Positions 26,285 to 35,144 of a stretch of DNA of 50,835 nucleotides are shown one piece after another (position 1 is the stretch's first letter; every line of letters begins with the position of its first letter). Source of the stretch: Actinomycetota bacterium (GTDB lineage Bacteria; Actinomycetota; Actinomycetes; Mycobacteriales; Mycobacteriaceae); contig JAUPLT010000197.1 in assembly GCA_030836785.1 (NCBI GenBank), forward strand, positions 1-50,835, read 5' to 3'. A program made the translations under genes and the position numbers. The notes beneath the pieces are model-generated. The model did no database searches. It was not told where the DNA came from and saw nothing but the letters and a program-made list of their open reading frames with translations.

Positions 26285-27769
26285 GTGACGGTCGCCGACA
26301 CCCCATTGTGGCTGTTCGCCGACCAGTTGGGGCCGCATTTCCACAGCGGGGACCATGCGCACCGGCCCGTCCTGCTGGTCGAGTCCGCCACTGCGTTACG
26401 GCGCCGACGGTTCCACCGGCAGAAGCTGCACCTGATTCTCTCGGCCCTGCGCCACACCGCCGCAGACCTCGGCGAGCGAGCCACCCTGATCAAAGCCGAC
26501 ACCTACACCGAAGCGCTCGAGCACTACCGGCAGCCGGTGCTGGTATACGAGCCGACCTCCTTCGCCGCCGACCGGTTCGTACAGCGGTTGCGGGCCGACG
26601 GCCGTGTCGTCGAGATCCTGCCGACACCTGGCTTCGCGTTACCGCGCAAGGAATTCCGCCAGTGGGCAGGCGGCCGGAAACGGTTTCGGCTGGAGGACTT
26701 CTACCGGGACCAACGGCGTCGGTTCGGGGTGCTGATGGACGGTGACCACCCTGTGGGCGGACGGTGGAACTTCGACACCGACAATCGGGAGCGCCCTCCG
26801 AAGGGCCGCGCGACGCTGGCGGTGGCACCGCCGCACCACCCCGTCGAGGACGCTGTCGACGCCGGGGTGCGTCGCGATCTCGACGCGCTGGCGCCGGATA
26901 CCGTCGGCGTGGATGGGCCGCGACTGTTCGCCGCCACCACCGCGGAGGCCCGAGCGGCGCTGGACCAGTTCGTAAAGGACCGACTGCCGCTGTTCGGCCG
27001 CTATGAGGACGCCATCATGGGCGCCGACTGGGCGATGGCCCATTCGTTGCTGTCGGTGCCACTCAATCTGGGCCTCCTGCACCCGTTGGACGCGGTGGGA
27101 GCGACCGAGCGCGCCTACCGTGACGGGGCGGCGCCGTTGGCCGCGGTGGAGGGCTTCATCCGACAGATCCTGGGCTGGCGGGAGTACGTCTGGCAGCTGT
27201 ACTGGCACTTCGGCCCGGACTACTTGAACAGCAACGCGCTGAACGCACACGCCCCGCTACCGAAATGGTGGGCCGACGCGGACGCCGAGGCCGTCTCAGC
27301 GGCCTGCCTGCGCGATGCGCTGGCGGGGGTCCGCGACCGCGGCTGGACCCACCACATCCAGCGGCTGATGGTGCTGGGCAGCCACGCCCTGCAACGCGGC
27401 TACGAACCGCGGGCCCTCAACGAGTGGTTCTCGACCGCCTTCGTCGACGGATTCGCCTGGGTGATGCCGGCCAACGTGCTGGGCATGAGCCAGCACGCCG
27501 ACGGCGGGCGGATGGCCACCAAGCCCTACACCTCCGGCGGGGCCTACCTCAACACGATGAGCGACCATTGCCGCGGCTGCCGCTACGACCCGAAGAAGCG
27601 ACTCGGGGAGGACGCCTGCCCCTTCACCGCCGGTTACTGGGCTTTCACCCATCGGCACCGCGACCGTCTGGCCGCCAACATGCGCACCGCCCGCGCCGTG
27701 TCCTCGATGAATCGGCTGTCCGACCTCGAGGCGGTCCTCGAGCAGGAGCGGTTGCGGGAGTCTTTCTGA
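26285..27769 (+). CDS. Iron-sulfur bacterial photolyase/cryptochrome-related protein (FeS-BCP)
   Basis: 494 aa. The N-terminal Rossmann-like domain (about 1-130) begins WLFADQLGPHF; the C-terminal helical FAD domain has EGFIRQILGWREYVWQLYW, WTHHIQRLMVLGSHAL and NVLGMSQHADGG. Four cysteines, Cys341, Cys429, Cys432 and Cys445, have spacings 88/3/13, identical to the [4Fe-4S] ligands of Agrobacterium PhrB (350/438/441/454). That family repairs (6-4) photoproducts using FAD and a lumazine. GTG start fixed by the leaderless promoter. A 14-bp tandem repeat begins in the stop codon. Confidence 0.9.
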   Translation: MTVADTPLWLFADQLGPHFHSGDHAHRPVLLVESATALRRRRFHRQKLHLILSALRHTAADLGERATLIKADTYTEALEHYRQPVLVYEPTSFAADRFVQRLRADGRVVEILPTPGFALPRKEFRQWAGGRKRFRLEDFYRDQRRRFGVLMDGDHPVGGRWNFDTDNRERPPKGRATLAVAPPHHPVEDAVDAGVRRDLDALAPDTVGVDGPRLFAATTAEARAALDQFVKDRLPLFGRYEDAIMGADWAMAHSLLSVPLNLGLLHPLDAVGATERAYRDGAAPLAAVEGFIRQILGWREYVWQLYWHFGPDYLNSNALNAHAPLPKWWADADAEAVSAACLRDALAGVRDRGWTHHIQRLMVLGSHALQRGYEPRALNEWFSTAFVDGFAWVMPANVLGMSQHADGGRMATKPYTSGGAYLNTMSDHCRGCRYDPKKRLGEDACPFTAGYWAFTHRHRDRLAANMRTARAVSSMNRLSDLEAVLEQERLRESF

Positions 27770-27823
27770 AATGTTCGGCCTGAAACGTCCGGCCTGAAAC
27801 GTCCGGCCTGAAACGTCCGGCCA
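27768..27823. repeat. 14-bp tandem repeat, four copies, beginning in the photolyase stop codon
   Basis: Units GAAATGTTCGGCCT, GAAACGTCCGGCCT, GAAACGTCCGGCCT and GAAACGTCCGGCCA run without gaps. The first shares two bases with the stop codon TGA (27767-27769). Variable copy number between strains would be expected. Confidence 0.9.
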
Positions 27824-27900
27824 CCCGGTGCCGATACACAGCTGCCAGGGTTCCCGGGCATCCGCTGCGCTAGGGTCGTCGCAGGACAGGAAGGTCGTTC

Positions 27901-28329
27901 GTGAGAAAGTTCATGGCCGCGAAGATCACCGCCGTCGCCGGCGCGGTGGCGTCGGTAACGGCACTGGGTGCGCTCGGCATGGCCGCCAGCACCGCCGACC
28001 CGGCCTCCAACAGCACCTACAACGTGGTGGGTGAGCCTTACGCCAAGGCGGTGGCGATCCTGCGCGCCCAGGGCGTGCCGACCACGTTCGGCGGGTCGGT
28101 GGGCAGCGATGTGCCGCAGTCCCAGTGCGTCGTGAGCAGCGAGAAGATACTCAGCACCGGAAAGATCCAGTTGATGCTCGACTGCACCGCCGAAGCCCAA
28201 CCCGACTACCCGGTCGCCACTTCGGTGGCCAACTCGCCAACCAGTGGCGCCCAGAGCCCCGACGCCGGCACCCGGCCCACCCCGGGAGCCCCCGGTGTGG
28301 TGACGGTGGTTCCGACGCGGGTCGGCTGA
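27901..28329 (+). CDS. Small secreted protein, unknown function
   Basis: 142 aa. N-terminal signal peptide (MRKFMAAKITAVAGAVASVT, then ALGALGMAASTA). The mature part (NVVGEPYAKAVAILRAQGVP) has the helix-strand look of a PASTA-like or VLDL-type small fold, with two cysteines (QCVVSS and LDCTAE) able to pair, then a Pro/Ser/Ala-rich tail ending VVTVVPTRVG. GTG 27901 with AGGAAGG about 8 nt upstream; TAGGGT at 27871 may be its -10. I do not recognise a characterised homologue. Confidence 0.8.
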   Translation: MRKFMAAKITAVAGAVASVTALGALGMAASTADPASNSTYNVVGEPYAKAVAILRAQGVPTTFGGSVGSDVPQSQCVVSSEKILSTGKIQLMLDCTAEAQPDYPVATSVANSPTSGAQSPDAGTRPTPGAPGVVTVVPTRVG

Positions 28330-28357
28330 GGGCCTTCAGTCCGCCGGCGGGACGCTC

Positions 28358-28363
28358 TAGACT
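28358..28363 (+). promoter_or_regulatory. -10 box for a leaderless PF10118-reductase operon
   Basis: TAGACT followed by 6 nt (CACCAT) and GTG 28370. The start codon would be at the transcript's 5' end. Confidence 0.55.
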
Positions 28364-28369
28364 CACCAT

Positions 28370-29269
28370 GTGACTCGGCCGCGCCGTTTCGACCGGGAGA
28401 TCGATCCCGGTCCCGTTCAGATTCAAGCCCGCAAGGTGGCGTTCGACGTCACCGAGTCGCCGCTGCACTGGATTCCCGGCCATCCGGTGGCCTCTCATAT
28501 GGTCAGCCTGCTCAACGTCGTGCTGCCGGCCGCCGAGCGATGGTTCGTCGCCACCTTCAGCGAGGCGCTCCCGCTGGTCAAAGACGAACGGCTCGCCGAG
28601 GACATGCGCGGTTTCATCGGGCAGGAGGCGGTGCACGCCGACACCCATGAGCGCGCCCTGCACGAGTTCATGGAGCGCCAGGGGGTCGATCCGCGGCCGA
28701 TCCTCGACCAGGTCGAGTACATCGTCGGAAAGGTACTGGCGCCGAGCACCTCTGCCGACCCGAAGCGGCGGTTCAATCACCTCTGCGAGCGCCTCTGGCT
28801 GATCGCGGCGATCGAGCACTACACCGCAGTGCTCGGCGACTTCGCCCTCAACAGCGCCTGGGATGACTTCGGTGCCGACCCGACCATGGTCGACTTGTTC
28901 CGCTGGCACGGCAGTGAAGAAGTCGAGCACCGCTGCGTCGCCCACGATGTGGCCACCTATTTCGACGACAGCTACCTGACCCGGATCCGGGCAATGACGA
29001 TGGCCATGACGCTGATGTACTCCTTCTTCGAACGCTCAACCTATTACCTATGCCGCCGGGACCCGGAACTCCGGATGAGCTGGTGGCGGATGCAGCGACT
29101 CCGGATGCAGGACTCGAGGCTGCGGCTGCTGCCCACCTACCGGACCCTGTTCGGATCCACCACCCTGGCGTACTTCCGCCCCGGCTACTCACCGGCCGAT
29201 GTCGGTTCGACAGCCCAGGCGGTTGCCTACCTGGCCGGGTCCCCCGCCGCCCGCGCCGCGCACCTGTAA
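28370..29269 (+). CDS. PF10118-type ferritin-like predicted metal-dependent protein
   Basis: 299 aa, mostly helical. Three Glu/His motifs resemble a di-metal site: FIGQEAVHADTHE, IAAIEHYTAVLGD and HGSEEVEHRCVAHD (paired ExxH motifs on helices). The family is called a predicted metal-dependent hydrolase in databases, but the layout is that of ferritin-like di-iron proteins. GTG start fixed by the leaderless promoter. The stop codon TAA is immediately followed by the ATG of the ferredoxin reductase, so the two are tightly coupled. The reaction is unknown; an oxygenase/desaturase fed by the reductase is a reasonable guess. Confidence 0.8.
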   Translation: MTRPRRFDREIDPGPVQIQARKVAFDVTESPLHWIPGHPVASHMVSLLNVVLPAAERWFVATFSEALPLVKDERLAEDMRGFIGQEAVHADTHERALHEFMERQGVDPRPILDQVEYIVGKVLAPSTSADPKRRFNHLCERLWLIAAIEHYTAVLGDFALNSAWDDFGADPTMVDLFRWHGSEEVEHRCVAHDVATYFDDSYLTRIRAMTMAMTLMYSFFERSTYYLCRRDPELRMSWWRMQRLRMQDSRLRLLPTYRTLFGSTTLAYFRPGYSPADVGSTAQAVAYLAGSPAARAAHL

Positions 29270-30322
29270 ATGGTGCTGCCCGCGCTGCGCCTCGCCGGCA
29301 CGGCGGTCACCGGCCTGTGGGCGGTGACCGGATCACTGCGACGCCCGCTCCCGCCGCCCACCCGCGATCACACCCTGACGCTGCGGGTAGCCGGACGGGA
29401 GATGGTGGCCCGGGATGAGAACGTCGTCGCCCTGACACTGGCCGCCGCCGACGGCACCGACCTGCCACCCTGGCATCCGGGGGCGCACCTCGACATCCAC
29501 CTCCCCAGCGGTCGGGTCCGGCAGTACTCGCTGTGCGGCGACCCGGCGCAGCGCCGCTGCTACCGGATCGCGGTCCGCCGTATTCCCGACGGGGGCGGCG
29601 GGTCCGTCGAGGTGCACGACGCGCTGCCCGTCGGCTCCATCGTCACCACCGGCGGACCGCGTAACGCCTTTCCGTTGGCGGTACCGGGCTACGGATCCCC
29701 CGCCCGACGGCTGCGGTTCATCGCCGGCGGCATCGGTATCACGCCGATCCTGCCGATGCTGGCCATGGCGGAAAACCTGGGTGTGGAGTGGTCGATGATC
29801 TATGTCGGCCGCAGCCTTGAGAGCATCCCCTTCCTCGACGAGGTCGGCCGATTCGGCGACAGGATCGAGATCCGCACCGACGACACCGCCGGCGTTCCTG
29901 ATGCCGCTGACCTGCTGGGAGGCTGTTCAGGCAGCACAGCGGTGTACGCGTGCGGACCGGCCGAGATGATCACGATGATCCGGTCTTGTCTGGTCGGCCG
30001 CGACGACGTCGAGTTGCATTTCGAACGGTTCGCCGCGCCACCGGTCACCGATGGCGCACCGTTCACCGTCACGGTTCGGTCCACCGGATCGACCGCCGAG
30101 GTCGGAGCGGGCGAGACCCTGCTGGCAGCTTTGCGAAGGGCCGGAGTTCCAGCGCCGTATTCGTGTCAGCAGGGATTCTGCGGAACCTGCCGCACCCGGG
30201 TGCTGGCCGGCACAGTGGCGCATCGTGACACCCTGCTCACCGGGCCGGAACGGGATGCCGGAGTAATGCTCACCTGCGTATCGAGGGCGCCGGCCGGGGA
30301 GAACCTGACACTGGACCTCTAG
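29270..30322 (+). CDS. Ferredoxin-type oxidoreductase with C-terminal 2Fe-2S (VanB/PDR-like)
   Basis: 350 aa. Order: N-terminal extension (1-35), FAD/FMN beta-barrel (about 38-145; HPGAHLDIHLPSGRVRQYSL), NAD-binding domain (about 150-255; FIAGGIGITPILPML, VYACGPAEM) and a plant-type ferredoxin domain with Cys299, Cys304, Cys307 and Cys336 (CQQGFCGTC then LTCVSRA). RQYSL is the flavin-binding R-x-Y-S motif. It would pass electrons from NAD(P)H to a partner oxygenase. The ATG follows the PF10118 stop with no gap. Convergent with the gene at 30388. Confidence 0.88.
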   Translation: MVLPALRLAGTAVTGLWAVTGSLRRPLPPPTRDHTLTLRVAGREMVARDENVVALTLAAADGTDLPPWHPGAHLDIHLPSGRVRQYSLCGDPAQRRCYRIAVRRIPDGGGGSVEVHDALPVGSIVTTGGPRNAFPLAVPGYGSPARRLRFIAGGIGITPILPMLAMAENLGVEWSMIYVGRSLESIPFLDEVGRFGDRIEIRTDDTAGVPDAADLLGGCSGSTAVYACGPAEMITMIRSCLVGRDDVELHFERFAAPPVTDGAPFTVTVRSTGSTAEVGAGETLLAALRRAGVPAPYSCQQGFCGTCRTRVLAGTVAHRDTLLTGPERDAGVMLTCVSRAPAGENLTLDL

Positions 30323-30387
30323 CCGGCCTGCAACGGTCCGGCGATGTCGACGATCGGTGATCGCCAAGGTTCAAACATCATCGACGC

Positions 30388-30960
30388 TCAGTACATGTCC
30401 CAGGCCGACGCCACCTGCTCGGCCACGTCAATGATCTTGGCCTGCTGCGATCCGGGGCTGTCGATCTCGCCGGCGACATGCGCGGCGATGAAGCGGCGGA
30501 TCTCCGCGTCGACACCACCGATGATCCGGACGATCTCGCCGCGGAGCGATTTCGACGTCACATGCACGGCGATGTCCGAGGGCCGCGGCTTAGCGACGTC
30601 GATGACGATCATCAGCGGCTCGGCGGCGCGGGCGGTGGCCCGCAGTGCGATATCGCCGTCGACGATGAACCGCGGCCGGTCCAGCCACAGATCGACGGTC
30701 AGTTCGATTTCCAGAGGGATGCGGACCGCGAACGTGATGGTCTCGCCGAGCGTGCGCCGCACATGTGGCTGCTGGATTTTGACATTCGCGCTGATCTTGG
30801 CCAGTCCCCCCGGCCCCTGGGACATCGGCCCCATCTCGAAAGAGTTGCCGGCGATCTGTGCGAACGCGGCGGCAACACGCTCTTCGGTGACCGCGAACTC
30901 AAAGAACCGTCGACCGAATTCCTCGTAGGTGACGAAGGTGTGCGTGTGCATGAGAGACAT
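30388..30960 (-). CDS. Conserved hypothetical protein
   Basis: 190 aa, starting MSLMHTHTFVTYEEFGRRFF. No membrane segment or signal peptide. Mixed alpha/beta, with strand-rich middle (HVRRTLGETITFAVRIPLEI, DLWLDRPRFIVDGDIALRAT) that suggests a lipid-binding or START-like beta sheet, but I cannot assign a family with confidence. Start at 30960 or 30951 (MHTHTF). The next gene upstream on this strand is dtd, 86 bp away. I recall related mycobacterial proteins only as conserved hypotheticals. Confidence 0.7.
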   Translation of the reverse strand: MSLMHTHTFVTYEEFGRRFFEFAVTEERVAAAFAQIAGNSFEMGPMSQGPGGLAKISANVKIQQPHVRRTLGETITFAVRIPLEIELTVDLWLDRPRFIVDGDIALRATARAAEPLMIVIDVAKPRPSDIAVHVTSKSLRGEIVRIIGGVDAEIRRFIAAHVAGEIDSPGSQQAKIIDVAEQVASAWDMY

Positions 30961-31046
30961 CAGTCTGCCCAGCCAAGGTGGACTCCGGGGCGCATACCGG
31001 TAACAAATCAGACTTCGACGGTCGGCGTGCTCGGATTGTTGCGATC

Positions 31047-31478
31047 TCACCCCTCCAGCAGCAGCGTCACCGGGCCGTCGTTGACCAGTGCGATGCTCAT
31101 ATGCGCCCCGAAGATTCCGGTCTGGACATCTGCGCCCAGTGATCGCAGGGCTTCGGCGAAGCTCTCCACCAACGGTTCGGCCACCCCGGCCGGTGCCGCG
31201 GCGTTCCACGACGGCCGCCGGCCTTTCACGGTGTTGGCGTACAGCGTGAACTGACTGACCACCAGAATCGGCGCGCCGGCGTCCGCCGCCGAGGTCTCGC
31301 CGTCCAGAATCCTCAGCCACCACAACTTCTCGGCCATCCGACGGGCAGTCACCGGATCGTCGGTGTGGGTAATTCCCACCAAGGCCAGCAGCCCCTGGGA
31401 CTGTGGCTGAATCTCTCCCACGATGACTCCGTCGACCGACACCGATGCCGCCGTCACCCGCTGAACCAGCACGCGCAT
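31047..31478 (-). CDS. dtd: D-aminoacyl-tRNA deacylase (Dtd)
   Basis: 143 aa. It hydrolyses D-amino acids wrongly attached to tRNA. The family's two catalytic motifs are present: [17 protein letters not shown] (SQFTLYG/A motif) and [11 protein letters not shown] (the cross-subunit Gly-Pro motif, GPVT). The N-terminus [17 protein letters not shown] is characteristic, which fixes the ATG at 31478. Length is normal for the family. It works as a cytosolic homodimer. The annotated M. tuberculosis counterpart is Rv1897c. Confidence 0.95.
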   Translation of the reverse strand: MRVLVQRVTAASVSVDGVIVGEIQPQSQGLLALVGITHTDDPVTARRMAEKLWWLRILDGETSAADAGAPILVVSQFTLYANTVKGRRPSWNAAAPAGVAEPLVESFAEALRSLGADVQTGIFGAHMSIALVNDGPVTLLLEG

Positions 31479-31795
31479 CGCGCTACCCGCCCAGCCAGTA
31501 ATCGAGGTCGCCGAGGGGGGACCACCGGTATTCATCCATGCCGTTATCCTGCACCACATTCGCATTCCAGTGTGCGTCGGATCACATAAACGGACGTGCA
31601 CCTTACGTCGACCCCGACGTCGTGTCCGGCAACCGCGCATTCGGGCCGCACGGATTTCACCACCAGCGGATCCCATTGCGTAACAATATAGTCACCAACA
31701 AATGCAAATGCCCTGCAAGAAAACCCTTTTACGAGTCTCGACTCTGTATCAAAATGACTTTTCACCACATCGCCCCAAGTCTCTCACCAGCGAAT
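31479..31795. other. Intergenic region, increasingly AT-rich, no gene seen
   Basis: 317 bp between divergent dtd and the NlpC/P60-like gene. It holds no RNA gene or repeat that I can recognise. From about 31680 the base composition falls to roughly 45% GC and stays low into the first ~70 bp of the next gene, well below the surrounding sequence. Several weak TANNNT matches occur; none is clearly a promoter. Confidence 0.7.
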
Positions 31796-32626
31796 ATGGA
31801 AAGTTTGCGAATAGTGAGCCGCGCCACAAAGCTTTGGCGAATTCACATATCCGTGCTTATGGTCAATTCCATGTTTGCACTCGCAGCATTGATGTCCTTA
31901 ATCGGTCAGGTGTCCGGGACCCCCTACATCCCCGGTGGCGACTCCCCGGCCGGAACCGACTGCTCCGGGCTGGCCTCCTGGGTCGCCAACGTGGCCTCCG
32001 GCCGTCCGGCCTACGGCAGCCGGTTCCACACCGGCAACATGGAGTCGGCTCTGTTGGCCCGCGGTTTCCACTACGGCAGCGCACCCGATTCGGTGGTGAT
32101 CGGATGGAACGGCGGCCACGCGGCGGTCACCCTGCCCGACGGCACCCCGGTCTCCAGCGGCGAGAGCGGATCGGGCGTGCGGGTCGGCGGCGGCGGGGCC
32201 TATCAGCCGCAGTTCACCCGGCACATGTACCTGCCCGTCGCGGCGCAGGAGATGAACATCGAAGCGGCCCCGGGTGACGGCGTACCGGCTCCCGCCGACG
32301 CTCTCCCCGGCCCGGCAGACCCCGGCCCAGCCCTCACCGATGTGGTGGCAGGCCCGGCGGCGGCCGTCCCCGGTCCGGCCCCCGTTGTCGACATCACGAT
32401 CGAACCCGGCTCCGGCCCCGAGGCCGCTCCACCACTCGCCCCCGGCGCCGAGCCGCCGGCCCTCGATATGCCGGCGCCCGATATGCCGGCGCCCGAAGCG
32501 CCGGTGAACATCGCGGACCCAGGAGCGGCGGCCCCCGGAGCGGTCGACCCCCAGGCCGCACCGGCCGCCGGGGGCCAACCGACGGACGGCGTGGCGCCTG
32601 TCACCGAGGCTCCCGCCGGGTCCTGA
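31796..32626 (+). CDS. Exported NlpC/P60-like peptidase with Pro/Ala-rich tail
   Basis: About 276 aa. A basic N-terminus (MESLRIVSRATKLWR) and hydrophobic stretch (IHISVLMVNSMFALAALMSL) make a signal peptide. The domain has the catalytic Cys in GTDCSGLASWVANV and the His in WNGGHAAVTLPDGTPVSS, the NlpC/P60 (gamma-D-glutamyl-meso-DAP endopeptidase) pattern. A long Pro/Ala/Asp-rich tail follows, including tandem DMPAPDMPAPEAP. ATG 31796 is my best start; 31754, 31859 and 31871 are alternatives, and TATGGT lies 7 nt before ATG 31871. The 5' end is AT-rich, the rest GC-rich. Likely acts on peptidoglycan outside the membrane. Confidence 0.78.
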   Translation: MESLRIVSRATKLWRIHISVLMVNSMFALAALMSLIGQVSGTPYIPGGDSPAGTDCSGLASWVANVASGRPAYGSRFHTGNMESALLARGFHYGSAPDSVVIGWNGGHAAVTLPDGTPVSSGESGSGVRVGGGGAYQPQFTRHMYLPVAAQEMNIEAAPGDGVPAPADALPGPADPGPALTDVVAGPAAAVPGPAPVVDITIEPGSGPEAAPPLAPGAEPPALDMPAPDMPAPEAPVNIADPGAAAPGAVDPQAAPAAGGQPTDGVAPVTEAPAGS

Positions 32627-32767
32627 CAGTCCCCGCGGAGGCCCCACCCCGCTCGCCGCAAACCGGCGTCGAGGGGCTTAGATGGCACTAGTAGCGGGTT
32701 CTGGCCGGCCGCAGCGACGGCCGGCCAGGACCGGTGTCCACCGGGGCTCGACGAGGAGCGTGACGAT

Positions 32768-35059
32768 ATGACCACCAGCGACGCGAACACATCGACCGGC
32801 GACGGGTTCTCCGCGCAGGTCGCCGCCATCCAGCAGTATTTCGACAGTCCGCGATTCGCGGGAATCACCCGCCTCTACACCGCCCGGCAGGTGGCCGAGC
32901 AGCGCGGCACCATCGGCGTCGACTACACGGTGGCCCGCGAAGCCGCCACCGCCTTCTACGCCCGCCTCCGTGAACTGTTCGCGGAGAAGAAGTCGATCAC
33001 CACTTTCGGCCCGTACTCGCCGGGCCAGGCGGTCACGATGAAGCGTTGTGGGATCGAAGGCATCTATCTGGGCGGTTGGGCGACCTCGGCCAAGGGATCA
33101 ACGACCGAGGATCCCGGCCCGGACCTGGCGAGTTACCCGCTGAGCCAGGTCCCCGACGAGGCCGCCGGTCTGGTCCGGGCCCTGCTCACCGCTGACCGCA
33201 ACCAGCAGTTCCTGCGTCTGCAGATGACCGAAGAACAACGCGCGGCGGTCCCACCCGTCGACTACCGGCCGTTCATCATCGCCGACGCCGACACCGGGCA
33301 CGGTGGAGATCCACACGTGCGCAACCTGATTCGCCGTTTCGTCGAGGCCGGCGTGACCGGCTATCACATCGAGGACCAGCGACCGGGGACCAAGAAGTGC
33401 GGCCACCAGGGCGGCAAGGTCCTGGTGCCCTCCGACGAGCAGATCAAACGGCTCAATACGGCCCGCTTCCAACTCGACATCATGAACGTCCCCGGGATCA
33501 TCGTGGCCCGGACCGACGCCGAGGCGGCCAATCTGCTCGACGGACGTTCCGACGAGCGCGATCAGCCGTTCCTGCTCGGAGTCACCAATCTCGAAGTCCC
33601 GCCGTACAAATCGTGCTTCCTGGCGATGATGCGGCGGTTCCACGACCAGGGTGTCTCCGAACTCAACGGGCACCTTCTCTATGCGCTGCCCCACGACGAG
33701 TACGCGGTCGCCGACGCCTGGCTGGCCAAGCGCGGCCTCACCACGGTGATCGACGAGGCCGCCGCGGCGTGGCAGAAGGACCGCACCGGGTCGCTGGACG
33801 CACTCTTCGACCGGGTGGAGTCGCAGTTCGTCGACGCCTGGCAGGACGAAGCCGGTCTGGACACCTTCGGCAACGCGGTCGCCGAGGTGCTGCGGTTCAA
33901 GGAGTCCGAGGGTGAGGCTCTGGCGATGAAGGCAGCCGAGTGGCTGGAGTTCGCCAAGACCGCCTCGCTCTACGCCGCCCAGAACAAGGCCAGAGAACTC
34001 GGGGTCGAAGCAGCGTGGGACTGCGATCGCGCGAAGACCTCCGAGGGCTACTACCAGGTTCGCGGCGGCATCCCCTATGCCATCGCCAAGTCCCTTGCCG
34101 CTGCGCCGTTCGCGGATGTGCTGTGGATGGAGACCAAGACCGCAGATCTGGCCGACGCCCGCGAGTTCGCCGAGGCGATTCACGCCGTCTACCCGGACAA
34201 GATGCTGGCCTACAACCTCTCCCCCTCGTTCAACTGGGACACCACGGGTATGAGCGACGACGAGATGCGCGCCTTCCCCGAGGAGATCGGGAAGATGGGC
34301 TTCGTCTTCAACTTCATGACCTACGGCGGGCACCAGATCGACGGCGTCGCCGCCGAGGAATTCGCCACCGCACTGCGCCAGGACGGCATGCTGGCCCTGG
34401 CCCGTCTGCAGCGGAAGATGCGGCTCATCGAGTCCCCCTACCGCACGCCGCAGACCCTCGTCGGAGGGCCGCGCAGCGACGCAGCCCTGGCGGCCTCCTC
34501 CGGTCGCACCGCCACCACCAAGGCCATGGGCAAGGGCTCCACCCAGGTGCAGCACCTGGTGCAGACCGAGGTTCCCAAGAAGCTGCTGGAGGACTGGCTG
34601 GCGCTGTGGAGCGAGCACTACCAACTCGGCGAGCGGCTGCGGGCCCAATTGCGGCCACGCCGGTCCGGCTCGGATGTGCTGGAACTGGCGATCTTCGGGG
34701 ACAAGGACGGCGAGAAGCTGGCCGATGTGCTGTTCGACCCGATCAAGGACCGACATGGCCGCAGCATTCTGACGGTGCGCGACCAGAACACCTACTCGGC
34801 GAAGATGCGGCAGAAGCGGCTGATGACGTTGGTGCATCTATGGCTGGTGCACCGGTTCAAGGCCGACGCCGTGTACTACGTCACCCCGACCGAGGACAAC
34901 GTCTATCAGGCCGACAAGATGAAGGGGCACGGAATCTTCAAGGGCGTCAACAAGGATGTCGGGGAGATCATCGTCGCCGATGTCAACGCCGACCGGATCG
35001 CCGAACTGCTCGAACCCGACCGGGTCGCGTTGCAGCGCCTGATCCGCAAAGAGGACTGA
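32768..35059 (+). CDS. aceA2: Isocitrate lyase 2 (long form)
   Basis: 763 aa, the long ICL2 type rather than the ~430-aa ICL1. The signature KKCGH with catalytic Cys211 is intact; [12 protein letters not shown] supplies the Mg2+/substrate loop. The extra C-terminal domain (from about 600) regulates the enzyme by acetyl-CoA binding in M. tuberculosis ICL2. It splits isocitrate into glyoxylate and succinate (also methylisocitrate) for growth on fatty acids and cholesterol. ATG 32768 with GAGGAG about 9 nt upstream. In M. tuberculosis H37Rv this gene is split into two frames; here it is whole. Confidence 0.95.
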   Translation: MTTSDANTSTGDGFSAQVAAIQQYFDSPRFAGITRLYTARQVAEQRGTIGVDYTVAREAATAFYARLRELFAEKKSITTFGPYSPGQAVTMKRCGIEGIYLGGWATSAKGSTTEDPGPDLASYPLSQVPDEAAGLVRALLTADRNQQFLRLQMTEEQRAAVPPVDYRPFIIADADTGHGGDPHVRNLIRRFVEAGVTGYHIEDQRPGTKKCGHQGGKVLVPSDEQIKRLNTARFQLDIMNVPGIIVARTDAEAANLLDGRSDERDQPFLLGVTNLEVPPYKSCFLAMMRRFHDQGVSELNGHLLYALPHDEYAVADAWLAKRGLTTVIDEAAAAWQKDRTGSLDALFDRVESQFVDAWQDEAGLDTFGNAVAEVLRFKESEGEALAMKAAEWLEFAKTASLYAAQNKARELGVEAAWDCDRAKTSEGYYQVRGGIPYAIAKSLAAAPFADVLWMETKTADLADAREFAEAIHAVYPDKMLAYNLSPSFNWDTTGMSDDEMRAFPEEIGKMGFVFNFMTYGGHQIDGVAAEEFATALRQDGMLALARLQRKMRLIESPYRTPQTLVGGPRSDAALAASSGRTATTKAMGKGSTQVQHLVQTEVPKKLLEDWLALWSEHYQLGERLRAQLRPRRSGSDVLELAIFGDKDGEKLADVLFDPIKDRHGRSILTVRDQNTYSAKMRQKRLMTLVHLWLVHRFKADAVYYVTPTEDNVYQADKMKGHGIFKGVNKDVGEIIVADVNADRIAELLEPDRVALQRLIRKED

Positions 35060-35061
35060 AC

Positions 35062-35109
35062 CTCCGCTGGGCCCATGCGAAACGCCAATCGCGCATGGGC
35101 CCAGCGGAG
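35062..35109. terminator. Bidirectional terminator with an 18-bp perfect stem
   Basis: Arms CTCCGCTGGGCCCATGCG (35062-35079) and CGCATGGGCCCAGCGGAG (35092-35109) are exact reverse complements around a 12-nt loop. It starts 2 bp after the aceA2 stop and lies 36 bp from the convergent DUF2510 gene's stop, so it can serve both. No U-run is present. Confidence 0.8.
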
Positions 35110-35144
35110 CCGGGTTGCGCGCCGCCGGCCCGCGGCGCGAAGCC

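Noticed and set aside
30340..30365. Inverted repeat GGCGAT/ATCGCC between convergent genes
   Set aside because: Six-bp arms and a 14-nt loop are too weak to call a terminator.
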